NCBI GenBank assembly: GCA_014323545.1
Contig: CP058647.1
Location: 502,001 to 566,000, forward strand
DNA: 64,000 bases
Origin: Hyphobacterium sp. CCMP332
Lineage (GTDB): Bacteria > Bacteroidota > Bacteroidia > Cytophagales > CCMP332
Direction of reading: 5' to 3'
The notes below the pieces were generated by a model that was not told the origin of the DNA, searched no databases, and saw only the letters and a program-made list of their open reading frames with translations. Made by a program: the position numbers and the translations under genes. The stretch's first letter is position 1. Each line of letters begins with the position of its first letter. Shown here piece after piece: positions 8,457-18,014 of this stretch.

Positions 8457-9581
8457 ATGAAATTTATCGTTTCCTCTTCAAATTTGCTTAATCATTTAAA
8501 CAGAATTAGTGGCGTAATTCCAAGTAATGCCATTGTTCCAATTCTTGAAAACTTCCTGTTTGATATTCAGGATGGCAAGTTAACCATCACTGCCTCTGAT
8601 TTGCAGACTTCAATAATTACCGAAATGGAAGTGGAAGCGAAAGAATCAGGCCAAATCGCAGTTCCTGCAAGAATTTTAATTGATACTTTAAAAAATCTGG
8701 CTGAGCAACCTATTACATTTACGATTGACGAAGACTCATACAGCATTGAATTAAGTTCTGATAATGGGCGATATAAGTTAGCCGGAGAAAACGCCACAGA
8801 CTTTCCCAGAATCCCCGATGTATCAGATGGTCATGGCATAACAATTTCTACCGAAGCACTACACAGGGCTATATCAAATACCATATTTGCGGCTTCAAGT
8901 GATGAACTCCGTCCTGCAATGACAGGAATTTACCTGCAATTCAGTGATAGCAATACAACATTTGTTGCAACTGACGGCCATCGGCTGGTTCGATATCGAA
9001 GGGTAGATGTAGTTTCGGATTCTGATACATCAATATTAATTCCAAAAAAGGCTATGAATCTCTTGCACAAATCACTGCCTCAAGAAAACAATGATTGCAC
9101 CATGGAATTTAATACTTCTAATGCTTTTTTCACTTTTGGAGATATTAAAATGATTTGCAGACTAATCGATGAAAGATTTCCCGATTATGAATCTGTTATA
9201 CCTGCAGATAATCCCTATGAACTAATCATTGATAGAAATGAGTTTTTAGGCACACTAAAAAGAATTTCTATATACGCCAATAAAACCACAAATCAAGTGG
9301 TATTGAAGTTGAGCGGTAGCGAATTGCAAGTATCTGCTGAAGATTTAGATTTTTCAAATGAAGCCAATGAAAGACTTGCCTGTGAGTATAGCGGAGAAGA
9401 TATGGAAATAGGTTTTAATGCCAGATTTCTAATAGAAATGTTGAACAACATGAATTCAAAACAAATCAAGCTCAATCTTTCAGCACCCAATAAGGCAGGA
9501 TTACTTATTCCAGTTGAAAAAGATAAGGAAGAAGATTTGTTGATGCTCGTTATGCCTGTCATGTTGAGCAATTATGTCTAA
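8457..9581 (+). CDS. dnaN: DNA polymerase III beta subunit (sliding clamp) DnaN
   Basis: 374 residues from the ATG at 8457, the normal clamp length; the frame extends upstream to a TTG at 8433, but DnaN proteins begin at 'MKFIVSSSNLL'. Three topologically similar clamp domains are visible: N-terminal 'VPILENFLFDIQDGKLTITA', central 'ELRPAMTGIYLQF' with 'FVATDGHRLVRY', and C-terminal ending 'VMPVMLSNYV', the usual 'MP(V/M)' tail. DnaN encircles DNA and tethers replicative polymerase. Here it sits away from dnaA, between gliding genes and an ABC-F gene. Confidence 0.96.
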   Translation: MKFIVSSSNLLNHLNRISGVIPSNAIVPILENFLFDIQDGKLTITASDLQTSIITEMEVEAKESGQIAVPARILIDTLKNLAEQPITFTIDEDSYSIELSSDNGRYKLAGENATDFPRIPDVSDGHGITISTEALHRAISNTIFAASSDELRPAMTGIYLQFSDSNTTFVATDGHRLVRYRRVDVVSDSDTSILIPKKAMNLLHKSLPQENNDCTMEFNTSNAFFTFGDIKMICRLIDERFPDYESVIPADNPYELIIDRNEFLGTLKRISIYANKTTNQVVLKLSGSELQVSAEDLDFSNEANERLACEYSGEDMEIGFNARFLIEMLNNMNSKQIKLNLSAPNKAGLLIPVEKDKEEDLLMLVMPVMLSNYV

Positions 9582-9602
9582 AATTAAGAGTACCCCTCTC
9601 TT

Positions 9603-11468
9603 ATGATTTCCATTAATGGAATATCATTTTTCTTTGGTAGCCGTCCTATTTACAAAGATGCCTCACTGCATATTTCCGATGGAGAAAAAATCGGTTTAAT
9701 AGGAAAAAACGGAACAGGTAAATCCACCCTTTTAAAGATTTTGCAAGGTGAATACCAATGTGAATCCGGTGCGATTGAAATGAGTAAAGAAACAAGTATT
9801 GGCTATTTCCATCAGGACTTACTTTCTCAAACCGAAAATAAAAGCATCAAAAATGTTGTGCTCGATGCCTTTGGAAAACTCTTAGATCAACAAAAGGAAA
9901 TTGACACTATACTTCATAAGCTGGAAAGTGATTATTCTGAAGATTTATTAATTCGTCTCAATGAACTGCAGGACCATTTTAATACAATGGGCGGCTATTC
10001 AATGGAGTCAAGTGTGGAAGAAGTTTTAGCTGGGTTGGGATTTAGCAATAGTGAAATGGATCAAAAAATTGAAACCTTTTCCGGAGGCTGGCGAATGAGG
10101 GTTTTACTGGCAAAAATGTTGCTTCAAAAACCTAACCTTTTAATGCTTGATGAGCCTACTAACCACCTCGATTTACCTTCAATTCAATGGCTGGAAGAAT
10201 ATTTAAGCTCATATCCGGGAAGTGTTATTGTAGTTTCTCATGATCAGGATTTTATAAATAACATCGCAGAAATAATAGTTGAAGTAGCTTTTCAAAAATT
10301 AAATCGATATCCGGGCAATTATGACAGCTATCTGGTTCAAAAAAATGAGCGGGCCGAAGTACAACAGAACGCCTTTCAAAATCAGCAAAAAAAAATAAAG
10401 GATACCGAAAAATTCATTAACAGATTTAGAGCTAAAGCAACTAAAGCCAAACAAGTGCAATCACGGGTGAAAGCTTTGGAAAAAATGGAAATTGTAGATG
10501 CACCGGAAGAAGATACCAAAAAAATTTCCATAGAATTCCCTGTAAAAGTCCAGCCCGGAAAAGATATTCTCAATCTCAACTTGAAAGAAAAAAGTTATGG
10601 AGATAATCTGGTTATAGCTAATACTCATCTAAATGTGGCAAGAGGTCAAAAAATTGCACTAATAGGCGCCAATGGGAAAGGTAAATCGACCTTGCTTAGA
10701 ATATTAATGGGCACTGAAAGTTTTGAGGGAACAAGAAAATTAGGTCATAATGTAAAAATGGAATTCTATGCCCAACATCAGTTGGAAGCGCTTAATTTGA
10801 AAAATGACATTATTTCTGAAATGCAGCAGGCAGGGCTTCAAAAAACAGATCTTGAAATAAGAACGTTGCTGGGTGCATTTTTATTTACCGGTGATGATAT
10901 CTATAAGAAAATTAAAGTCTTATCAGGAGGAGAAAAATCCAGAGTCGCTTTGGCAAAAACGCTTCTGGGCGAAGCTAATTTTCTTTTGTTGGATGAACCT
11001 ACTAATCACTTAGACCTTGATTCGACAGAAATTCTAATAAATGCATTAAAAAAATATAAAGGCACATTTATCATTGTTTCACATAATAGACACTTTATTT
11101 CAGAGGTTGCCAATGAGATCTGGTACATCGAAGATAAAGTCATTAAAACTTATCCCGGAGATTACAAAGAATATCAAAATTACAGTTTAAAAAAGGAGAA
11201 ACCGTTATCTGCCAGTGTCAAATCCAAACCCAAAACCAATAAACAGAAACCAGTAAAAGAAAATAAAAACGATAATTCCGCGTATATTAAAAAACTGGAA
11301 ACATCGATTGAAGAACATGAAAAAGCAATTTCAGAAATTGAACAGAAACTTTCTTTGCCGGAAATCATTGAAGAAAAAGATAAATTTAATGAACTCTTAA
11401 AGCAACATCAATTTGAAAGTGAAGAATTGGAGCGTAAAATGAATGAATGGGAAAAGTATTTAAGCTAA
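9603..11468 (+). CDS. ABC-F family ATPase (translation factor type)
   Basis: 621 residues with two ABC cassettes and no membrane segments. Walker A sites are 'GLIGKNGTGKSTLLK' (about 33-47) and 'ALIGANGKGKSTLLR' (about 350-364). Signatures are 'FSGGWRMRVLLAK' and 'LSGGEKSRVALAK', and both Walker B motifs read 'LDEPTNHLD'. The linker between cassettes carries the charged P-site tRNA interaction motif region ('RFRAKATKAKQVQSRVKAL'). A charged C-terminal coiled coil (about 545-620) makes it Uup/YdiF-like. ABC-F proteins act on ribosomes, some giving antibiotic protection; nothing here points to resistance specifically. Its 3' end overlaps the plug gene by 22 bases. Confidence 0.9.
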   Translation: MISINGISFFFGSRPIYKDASLHISDGEKIGLIGKNGTGKSTLLKILQGEYQCESGAIEMSKETSIGYFHQDLLSQTENKSIKNVVLDAFGKLLDQQKEIDTILHKLESDYSEDLLIRLNELQDHFNTMGGYSMESSVEEVLAGLGFSNSEMDQKIETFSGGWRMRVLLAKMLLQKPNLLMLDEPTNHLDLPSIQWLEEYLSSYPGSVIVVSHDQDFINNIAEIIVEVAFQKLNRYPGNYDSYLVQKNERAEVQQNAFQNQQKKIKDTEKFINRFRAKATKAKQVQSRVKALEKMEIVDAPEEDTKKISIEFPVKVQPGKDILNLNLKEKSYGDNLVIANTHLNVARGQKIALIGANGKGKSTLLRILMGTESFEGTRKLGHNVKMEFYAQHQLEALNLKNDIISEMQQAGLQKTDLEIRTLLGAFLFTGDDIYKKIKVLSGGEKSRVALAKTLLGEANFLLLDEPTNHLDLDSTEILINALKKYKGTFIIVSHNRHFISEVANEIWYIEDKVIKTYPGDYKEYQNYSLKKEKPLSASVKSKPKTNKQKPVKENKNDNSAYIKKLETSIEEHEKAISEIEQKLSLPEIIEEKDKFNELLKQHQFESEELERKMNEWEKYLS

Positions 11469-12703
11469 TAATATTATCAATTCTTTTTTTTAACAATTGT
11501 ATTGCTCAGACCAACAATCCGGATAGAGTTAATGGCAAAAACATCCATACAGTTCAGTTTTACAGAAATGATCTTAGTCCTCAAACAATTATCAATCCTC
11601 CCGTAACCAATTTAAATCAAAGGCATAGAATTATCTTAGAATTTGATGAATTGGGGGATCAGGCAAAATATTATTATGCAAAAGTGCTGCACTGTAATGC
11701 TGACTGGTCGGAGTCATCTTTATCAAGTGCAGAATTTATGTCCGAGTACAATGAGTTCCTAATCGAAGATTACAATTTCTCCTTTAATACTAAAGTCGAG
11801 TTCACTCATTATCGATTTGTTGTTCCAAAAGTTAAGGTAAGTGGTAATTATCTTTTAAAAGTTTATCAATCAGATAAGCCGGATGATATAATTATTTCTA
11901 AAAGATTTATGGTATATGAAAGTCTGGTAAATATAGTTCCCCATTTCAGAGTTTCAGAATTGGTCGGCAAAAGAGAGTCACACCAACAAGTGGGTTTTGA
12001 AGTATATTATGATCAATTTGAAATTGTGATGCCACAAAAAGAAATTAAAGCTACAATACGACAAAATCAGAGATGGGATAATGCAAGAATGGAATTAACT
12101 CCATTGTATTTTGACATAGGAAGAGAACAATTGGATTTTAGATATTTTGATGAAAGTACAAATTTCATTGCATGGAACGAGTTTAGAAATTTTGCTTTTC
12201 GCAGCGCTCAATTTGATGATATTAATGTAAAAGAGCTGGATATAAAGAATCAAGAGGTATTGTTAAGCCCTTTGAGAAGTAGAGCGGAGAAATCCTACGT
12301 TAATTATCTTGAATTAAACGGTAATTATATAATTGAAAATAATCGTGGTGATCCGCAACTATCTTCCGATTATTTCAATACTCATTTTGAATTTTTTTCT
12401 GACAAGAAGGGCGGTGATTTTTACATCGTGGGAAAATTGAGTAATTGGGAATTTATGGAGAAGAATAAATTCATTTATAATCCTGAATATAAAAAATATG
12501 AATGCAATATAATGCTAAAACAAGGTTATTATGATTACCTGGTGCACTATGAATCCAATTCAATAGAGGAAGAACCATACATTATGGAGGGTTCCTTTTT
12601 TTCAACTCAAAATGATTACGAAATAATTATTTACCATACGGCCATCGGATCACGATTTGATCGAATTGTGGGTTATTTATTCAGGCCCTTTTTTGATAGG
12701 TAA
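11447..12703 (+). CDS. Type IX secretion system plug protein (DUF5103)
   Basis: 418 residues with a signal peptide (about 1-20, 'LIILSILFFNNCIAQ'). The sequence matches the T9SS Plug/DUF5103 family: 'NGKNIHTVQFYRNDLS', 'HRIILEFDELGD', 'YYYAKVLHCNADW', then 'HYRFVVPKVKVSGNYLLKVY' and a long beta-rich remainder. In F. johnsoniae, Plug binds the periplasmic side of the SprA translocon and closes the pore when PorV is absent. The signal peptide supports the ATG inside the ABC-F 3' end. Together with gldA/F/G it shows that the organism has gliding and T9SS machinery. Confidence 0.88.
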   Translation: MGKVFKLIILSILFFNNCIAQTNNPDRVNGKNIHTVQFYRNDLSPQTIINPPVTNLNQRHRIILEFDELGDQAKYYYAKVLHCNADWSESSLSSAEFMSEYNEFLIEDYNFSFNTKVEFTHYRFVVPKVKVSGNYLLKVYQSDKPDDIIISKRFMVYESLVNIVPHFRVSELVGKRESHQQVGFEVYYDQFEIVMPQKEIKATIRQNQRWDNARMELTPLYFDIGREQLDFRYFDESTNFIAWNEFRNFAFRSAQFDDINVKELDIKNQEVLLSPLRSRAEKSYVNYLELNGNYIIENNRGDPQLSSDYFNTHFEFFSDKKGGDFYIVGKLSNWEFMEKNKFIYNPEYKKYECNIMLKQGYYDYLVHYESNSIEEEPYIMEGSFFSTQNDYEIIIYHTAIGSRFDRIVGYLFRPFFDR

Positions 12704-12707
12704 TAAA

Positions 12708-13595
12708 TTAGCGACGATTTTTGAGCATTCTCTTTCTATTTCTCTTAGTGAGTTTAGAAATGTGAGCTCCCGAATCTCTTTGTCCTTTAACACCTGACCT
12801 GATTGAAGGAATCGTAATTTCAGCCTTAACACCGGCTACAAAGTATCCATCCCGTGAATCTGGATTTCCTCTTACATCTCCAATTTCGGCATTCCCATTT
12901 TTAATTTCCAAACTTCGATTGGAAAGTGCAGCAGCAATTGGATCATCTTGTGCTGTGTAAACTGTACTAACATCGTCGAGATAATCCGTAAATGTCAAGC
13001 GGTATCCCCCTTCTACCGAAAGGTCAATAAATTGGTTAATTTTAATTCTCACTCCAATGCCGCCAGGAACAACTATTGTTACAGGTGAATAGGCCACTCC
13101 TTCAGTTTGCAAAGGTCTCAAGGAATAGGTTACCCCATCCAATTCAGCCTTTGGATTAAAGTAAGTAAAACCCAAACCACCATATGCAAATGGTGTGAAG
13201 CGTTTTCTAGAATAAAAATTGGTTGAATGTTGATATAAATCGACAACACCGGCTGCAATGAATTCAATATTATTTGACTTAAATGATAAATTTCGTGGCT
13301 CATAGTGATCCTGAGCCTCAAGTTGATACCAGTTTAACTCAGCCTTGACACTAATCCTTTCAGTAAATCTTAAATGTGCTCCAAGATTCAGGTTTGCTTT
13401 AGGTTTGATGCAATTATCACATAGGTCACCATAATACCATGAAGTCCCTGCTCCAACAGTTAATTTTACAATACCAAAAGAATTGTATCCTGCATACAAT
13501 CTTGATCTTTTTATTCTACTGGACTGAGCAAATCCCAAATCTGAAATAAAAGACAGGAGGAGAATAGAGACAAGAATCTTGTAAAATATCTTCAT
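12708..13595 (-). CDS. DUF6089-type outer-membrane beta-barrel protein
   Basis: 295 residues with a signal peptide (about 1-23, ending LGFAQ). The mature part has alternating aromatic beta-strands typical of an eight-strand barrel ('GAGTSWYYGDLCDNCI', 'AHLRFTERISVKAELNWYQL', 'FTPFAYGGLGFTYFNP', 'GGIGVRIKINQFIDLSVEGG', 'YFVAGVKAEITI'). A basic C-terminal tail 'KLTKRNRKRMLKNRR' is unusual for a barrel, which normally ends in an aromatic residue. A Cys pair in 'DLCDNC' may form a disulfide. It is convergent with the plug gene at 4 bases. Function unknown. Confidence 0.72.
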   Translation of the reverse strand: MKIFYKILVSILLLSFISDLGFAQSSRIKRSRLYAGYNSFGIVKLTVGAGTSWYYGDLCDNCIKPKANLNLGAHLRFTERISVKAELNWYQLEAQDHYEPRNLSFKSNNIEFIAAGVVDLYQHSTNFYSRKRFTPFAYGGLGFTYFNPKAELDGVTYSLRPLQTEGVAYSPVTIVVPGGIGVRIKINQFIDLSVEGGYRLTFTDYLDDVSTVYTAQDDPIAAALSNRSLEIKNGNAEIGDVRGNPDSRDGYFVAGVKAEITIPSIRSGVKGQRDSGAHISKLTKRNRKRMLKNRR

Positions 13596-13703
13596 AAAGT
13601 TAATACCTGAGCACTCTAAGTTAACAACTATGGAGGGTAAAGTTAAAATTTAATATGAAATTATAAACTCAATTATTTTAATACTTATGAAAGAGGCTGT
13701 ACT

Positions 13704-14609
13704 TCAAATCATTTTTGCCCGTTTTATTAAAAAAGAATTGAGAATTTTGTACATATCTTCATTTATATTACATTCAAAATAATCAATCTTATTTCTGGCG
13801 CAATTGTCTTTCAAATTAGCCTTGATTTCTGTAATTCTGTTGATATAAGATTTCCGCAATTCAATCGGGTTCAATTTTAATTTGACACCACTTTCCAAAT
13901 CTGTGAAATTGTAAAATCCTTTATTGTAATCTAGTTCAAGTTCTTTTTCCTTGTCAAACACGTCAAATACAATCACCTCATGTTGCTTATAACGGAGGTG
14001 ACTTAAAGCATTAAACAATTCGCTCATATTATCAAATTCTGCAAGAAAATCACTAAAAATTATAATAAGTGATCGGGGTTTTGCCTTCTCCGCAGTGTGG
14101 TGAAGCACTTCAGAAATATTGGTTTTTTTATTGCTTTTTTCCTGTTTTAGCAACCTCTGAAGCATAACCAATATTTCATGTTGATGTCGTCTATTGGCCT
14201 TAGAATCGGTTTCTTCTTCAATAAAATCACTAAATAACGTTAATCCAACAGCATCTCTTTGTCTGTTCAAAAGAATAGTAAGTGCAGCGGCAGCGGTAGT
14301 AGAAAAGGTAATTTTACCGAGATTTTCCACAGGAAAGTACATGGAACTGGAATTGTCAATTAAAATTTGACATCTCAGGTTTGTTTCCTCTTCAAACTTT
14401 TTAACATATAACTTGTCTGTTCTTGAATAAACGCGCCAATCTATGAATCGAGTGCTTTCACCGGAATTATATAATCTATGTTCTGCAAATTCGACAGAAA
14501 ATCCATGATAAGGTGATTTGTGTAATCCGGTGATGAATCCTTCAACTAGCTGTCTGGCCAACAACTCAATGTTTTCATAGGTCCTGATTCTTTCAAAATC
14601 TAATTGCAT
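13704..14609 (-). CDS. DUF58 domain protein (vWA-like, MoxR-associated type)
   Basis: 301 residues from ATG 14607-14609; a TTG one codon earlier is ignored because the ATG overlaps the upstream stop (TGATG). The DUF58 hallmark 'YNSGESTRFIDWRVYSRTD' is followed by 'KKFEEETNLRCQILIDNSSS', a MIDAS-like DxSxS in a von Willebrand A fold. DUF58 proteins usually accompany MoxR AAA ATPases that mature metal or surface complexes, but no moxR is adjacent here. It is translationally coupled to rlpA. Probably cytoplasmic. Confidence 0.82.
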   Translation of the reverse strand: MQLDFERIRTYENIELLARQLVEGFITGLHKSPYHGFSVEFAEHRLYNSGESTRFIDWRVYSRTDKLYVKKFEEETNLRCQILIDNSSSMYFPVENLGKITFSTTAAAALTILLNRQRDAVGLTLFSDFIEEETDSKANRRHQHEILVMLQRLLKQEKSNKKTNISEVLHHTAEKAKPRSLIIIFSDFLAEFDNMSELFNALSHLRYKQHEVIVFDVFDKEKELELDYNKGFYNFTDLESGVKLKLNPIELRKSYINRITEIKANLKDNCARNKIDYFECNINEDMYKILNSFLIKRAKMI

Positions 14610-15289
14610 CAATAGGTTTTTACAAATCCCGAATAATTCATTTTCTCAAGCTTTCTTAAATAACGTGAGGCCTCATCAATATTGTTGAAATCACCTGCCA
14701 TGATACGATAAAATGTTTTTCCGTCTTGATCAAATACTTTAATCAAAGGCAATTTTATTCCATTTTCATAAGCTTCTTTTCCAAATTTTAAAGCCGCCTC
14801 TTCCGACTCAAATGAAGCCAGTTGAATTCCATAAAGAGGTGCTTTTCTCTTGGTTCCCCAAATACTCATAACATAAGAGTTTTCTTCCGGAATCTCCGAT
14901 ATTATACTTTCAGCAACCCGGCTCTCTTTCTGTATTACTTCAGTTATTTGAACTTCCGCAAGACCATTTTCCAACATATTGAGCTCGGCAGCCGCCTTTT
15001 TTGAAAGATCAATTGTTCTTCCATGCGCATATGGACCACGGTCGTTAATTCGAACAAGCACTGATTTACCATTGCTAAGATTAGTAACTTTTACAATTGT
15101 CCCAAATGCCAAAGTTCGATGCGCAGCCGTTAAGTCGGAGTTGCGAAATACCTCCCCACTTGCAGTAGTTCGTCCATCAAACTTATCGGCATAGTAGGAA
15201 GCAATTCCTTTTTCAGAGTATTTATTCTGCGCAAACAGAGTAGTGAAACCTAAAAAATAAAAAAACGATATTCTTAAAACTTTCCGCAT
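14609..15289 (-). CDS. rlpA: RlpA-like lytic transglycosylase with SPOR domain
   Basis: 226 residues from the ATG at 15287-15289; an in-frame TTG six codons upstream is less likely. Signal peptide about 1-20. A double-psi beta-barrel follows ('GIASYYADKFDGRTTASG', 'AHRTLAFGTIVKV', 'VRINDRGPYAHGRTIDLSK', holding the conserved Asp). The C-terminal SPOR domain ('YGIQLASFESEEAALKFG', 'YRIMAGDFNNIDEASRYL') binds denuded septal peptidoglycan. In Pseudomonas, RlpA cleaves naked glycan strands at the septum. There is no lipobox, so unlike E. coli RlpA this one is predicted to be soluble in the periplasm. Confidence 0.9.
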   Translation of the reverse strand: MRKVLRISFFYFLGFTTLFAQNKYSEKGIASYYADKFDGRTTASGEVFRNSDLTAAHRTLAFGTIVKVTNLSNGKSVLVRINDRGPYAHGRTIDLSKKAAAELNMLENGLAEVQITEVIQKESRVAESIISEIPEENSYVMSIWGTKRKAPLYGIQLASFESEEAALKFGKEAYENGIKLPLIKVFDQDGKTFYRIMAGDFNNIDEASRYLRKLEKMNYSGFVKTY

Positions 15290-15341
15290 TTCAATGTTAA
15301 AGCCCAAATATCATCAATTATTGTTCATTCATTAATTTATT

Positions 15342-15372
15342 TTTGAATGAAATTATAAAGTATTTAGTTTTA
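15342..15372 (+). promoter_or_regulatory. Putative promoter of the PUR-domain gene
   Basis: TTTG (15342-15345), a 19-base spacer and TAGTTTTA (15365-15372) fit the Bacteroidota consensus with one mismatch in the last base. The start would be near 15378, giving a leader of about 18 bases before the GTG at 15396. Confidence 0.5.
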
Positions 15373-15395
15373 CACAATCGCAAAATTTAAAGGTA

Positions 15396-15752
15396 GTGGA
15401 AGAAAATAGCGGCAACGAGCGGAACGAGATTTTTTCTAAAAAAGTTAGGGCTGGTAAGAGAACTTATTTTTTCGACGTCAAGTCTACACGTTCAAACGAT
15501 TTTTATTTAACAATTACTGAAAGCAAAAGAAAACAGAAAGACGACGGTTTTTTCTATGAAAAGCACAAGATCTTTTTATACAAAGAAGATTTCTATAAGT
15601 TTAGAGATGCTTTGAACGAATCTGTTTCTCACATAACCGATGAATTGTTAAATGGTTATGAACCTCCATTGGATGAAGACAGTAATATTGAAGGTTCAAA
15701 TCAGAAGGAGAAAAGCGATACAAAATTAGATACTGATCTCAACTGGGATTAG
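15396..15752 (+). CDS. DUF3276 / PUR-domain nucleic-acid-binding protein
   Basis: 118 residues starting at GTG (15396). The core 'NEIFSKKVRAGKRTYFFDVK', 'DFYLTITESKRK' and 'HKIFLYKEDFYKFRDAL' is the PUR repeat found in Bacteroidota DUF3276 proteins and in the Borrelia regulator BpuR; these bind single-stranded DNA or RNA. The C-terminal 30 residues are acidic and look disordered. It has its own probable promoter and is monocistronic or leads into the permease gene 48 bases downstream. Targets are unknown. Confidence 0.85.
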   Translation: MEENSGNERNEIFSKKVRAGKRTYFFDVKSTRSNDFYLTITESKRKQKDDGFFYEKHKIFLYKEDFYKFRDALNESVSHITDELLNGYEPPLDEDSNIEGSNQKEKSDTKLDTDLNWD

Positions 15753-15800
15753 TTTTTAATTGGGCTTTTTCTTTTTTTCACTTTTGAATCGGAAAAGTGA

Positions 15801-16916
15801 ATGTTTAGCAGATACAGAATTTTATTCTATCTATTACTTATTCTGGCAGTTTTATTGTTAGTTGTAAGTCTCGGATATGTCTTTTCCAATATCCTCGCTT
15901 ATTTTATAGTTTCGATTATCCTCGCCACCATCCTCCGCCCATTGGTAGATAGACTGTCTTCACTACAAATTTATAAGGTTAAATTTCCCAGAGTTGGGGC
16001 AATACTCATTTCATTTATCTTTTTAGGATTTGTGATTTATCTTCTTTTAGAGCTATTCGTGCCACTTTTAAGCAATGAAATTTCAAAGCTGTATAAATTA
16101 GATTTTGATACAATACTGACCAATCTGGCCGGAAGTTTAACTGGAATTGAAAATTTTTTAATCAGTAATAATATCGTCAATGAAAAACGTGGTTTCATAC
16201 TTGAAAAAAGTAAAATATACTTTTTTGAGTATATACAGAATACTGAATTCAGCACTTTAATAAATAATACTTTTTCAGTTATTGGCTCCTTTTTAGTTGG
16301 TCTTCTGGCTATATTTTTTATTACATTTTTCTTCCTCTATGAAAAGGGAATTTTAAGGGGACTCTTCTTGAAATTAATTCCTAATGCCTATTTTGAGCTT
16401 ACAGTTACGGCTTTTTACAAGATTGAAAGGTTACTATCAAATTACCTCATAGGTCTACTATTTCAAATGATAGCATTTTTTACTTTGGTTTCGATCCTGC
16501 TTACAATTGCCGGAATCAAGTATGCATTTACCATAGCTTTTTTTGCTGCAGCGGCCAATCTTATACCTTACCTTGGACCGGTTCTGGGCGCTAGCTTTGG
16601 CATTATTGTAGCTCTAACAACTTCGGGCTTTGGAATGGAATTTCAGCATTATATTATAATAATTATAAAAGTCCTTATTTCATTTGGTATTGTTCAGTTA
16701 GCTGATAATTTAATTTTCCAGCCAATAATATTTTCGAGAAGTGTTAAAGCCCATCCACTTGAAATTTTTGTAATTGTTTTTGTTGGAGCTACTTTAGCGG
16801 GCCCAATAGGAATGATCTTTGCCATACCTACATATACAATTCTTAGAGTATCGGTTATTGAGTTTTATTTGGGCTATCAGGAATACAGAATATTTAATAT
16901 AAATCAAAACAATTAA
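15801..16916 (+). CDS. AI-2E family transporter (TqsA/PerM-like permease)
   Basis: 371 residues of a polytopic inner-membrane protein with about eight segments. The family signature 'AAAANLIPYLGPVLGASFGI' is near residues 251-270. A long extracytoplasmic loop (about 80-150) follows the third segment, as in other members. The family includes TqsA (AI-2 export) and Na+/H+ antiporters, so AI-2 transport should not be assumed. Its stop abuts the ychF ATG with no intervening base. Confidence 0.85.
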   Translation: MFSRYRILFYLLLILAVLLLVVSLGYVFSNILAYFIVSIILATILRPLVDRLSSLQIYKVKFPRVGAILISFIFLGFVIYLLLELFVPLLSNEISKLYKLDFDTILTNLAGSLTGIENFLISNNIVNEKRGFILEKSKIYFFEYIQNTEFSTLINNTFSVIGSFLVGLLAIFFITFFFLYEKGILRGLFLKLIPNAYFELTVTAFYKIERLLSNYLIGLLFQMIAFFTLVSILLTIAGIKYAFTIAFFAAAANLIPYLGPVLGASFGIIVALTTSGFGMEFQHYIIIIIKVLISFGIVQLADNLIFQPIIFSRSVKAHPLEIFVIVFVGATLAGPIGMIFAIPTYTILRVSVIEFYLGYQEYRIFNINQNN

Positions 16917-18014
16917 ATGGGTTTAAGATGTGGAATTGTAGGTTTGCCAAATGTGGGAAAATCAACATTATTCAATGCTTTATCAAATGCAAAAGCAGAA
17001 GCTGCAAACTATCCTTTTTGTACAATTGAACCGAATATTGGAATTATTAAGGTTCCCGATGAAAGACTTAATATTCTGGAACAATTAGTTGACCCAGAAA
17101 AAGTAATTCCCGCAATTATCGAATTTGTAGATATTGCCGGATTGGTTAAAGGAGCAAGCAAGGGTGAAGGACTGGGAAATAAATTTCTAGCAAACATTAG
17201 AGAGGTCGATGCAATTGTCCATGTTGTTCGCTGTTTTCAAGATGATAATATCGCTCATGTTGAAGGGCGAATAAACCCTATTAATGATAAAGAAGTAATA
17301 GACACCGAATTACAACTCAAAGATCTTGAGACAATTCAAAAGCGAATAGACAAAGAAGAGAAAGTAGCAAAGTCCGGAGACAAAGTGGCCAGGCAAAAAA
17401 TAGAGGTATATAATAAAATAAAAGATGCCCTATCTAAAGGATTGAATGCACGAGTTGTCGAGGTGAATGATATGGAGAATGAAATTGTGGAAGAAGCACA
17501 ACTTTTAACAACTAAACCTGTCATTTATGTAGCAAATGTGGATGAATCAGGATTGAAAGAGAACAATCATTTCTACAATGAATTAAAGGATAATGTCAAA
17601 GGCGAAAATGCTCAGGTAATTAAAGTATGTGCAGCTATAGAATCACAAATAGCAGAATTTGACGATCCCGAAGAAAAAACAATGTTACTTGAAGAATATG
17701 AATTGGAGGAGTCGGGTCTAAACAAATTAATAAAAGCGGCCTATTCAATTTTGAACCTGATTACCTATTTCACTGCAGGAAAACAGGAAGTAAGAGCCTG
17801 GACCATTAAAAAGAATTGGAAAGCTCCAAAAGCTGCAGGAGTTATTCACACCGATTTTGAAAAGGGATTTATTAAAGCTGAGGTCATTAAGCTCAAAGAC
17901 TATCAACAATACAAGACTGAGCAAGCTTGTAAGGAAGCCGGTAAAATTGCAATACAAGGAAAAGATTATATTGTGGAAGACGGAGATATAATGCACTTCC
18001 GTTTTAATGTTTGA
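16917..18014 (+). CDS. ychF: Redox-regulated ATPase YchF (Obg-family)
   Basis: 365 residues. G1 is '[14 protein letters not shown]' (about 8-21), G3 is '[18 protein letters not shown]', and the G4 position reads 'NVDE' instead of NKxD; this change gives YchF its preference for ATP over GTP. A coiled-coil insert and a C-terminal TGS domain ('[18 protein letters not shown]', '[15 protein letters not shown]') complete the family plan. YchF binds ribosomes and takes part in stress responses. The gene follows the permease gene directly and its stop touches the stop of the convergent sugar dehydratase gene. Confidence 0.95.
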   Translation: MGLRCGIVGLPNVGKSTLFNALSNAKAEAANYPFCTIEPNIGIIKVPDERLNILEQLVDPEKVIPAIIEFVDIAGLVKGASKGEGLGNKFLANIREVDAIVHVVRCFQDDNIAHVEGRINPINDKEVIDTELQLKDLETIQKRIDKEEKVAKSGDKVARQKIEVYNKIKDALSKGLNARVVEVNDMENEIVEEAQLLTTKPVIYVANVDESGLKENNHFYNELKDNVKGENAQVIKVCAAIESQIAEFDDPEEKTMLLEEYELEESGLNKLIKAAYSILNLITYFTAGKQEVRAWTIKKNWKAPKAAGVIHTDFEKGFIKAEVIKLKDYQQYKTEQACKEAGKIAIQGKDYIVEDGDIMHFRFNV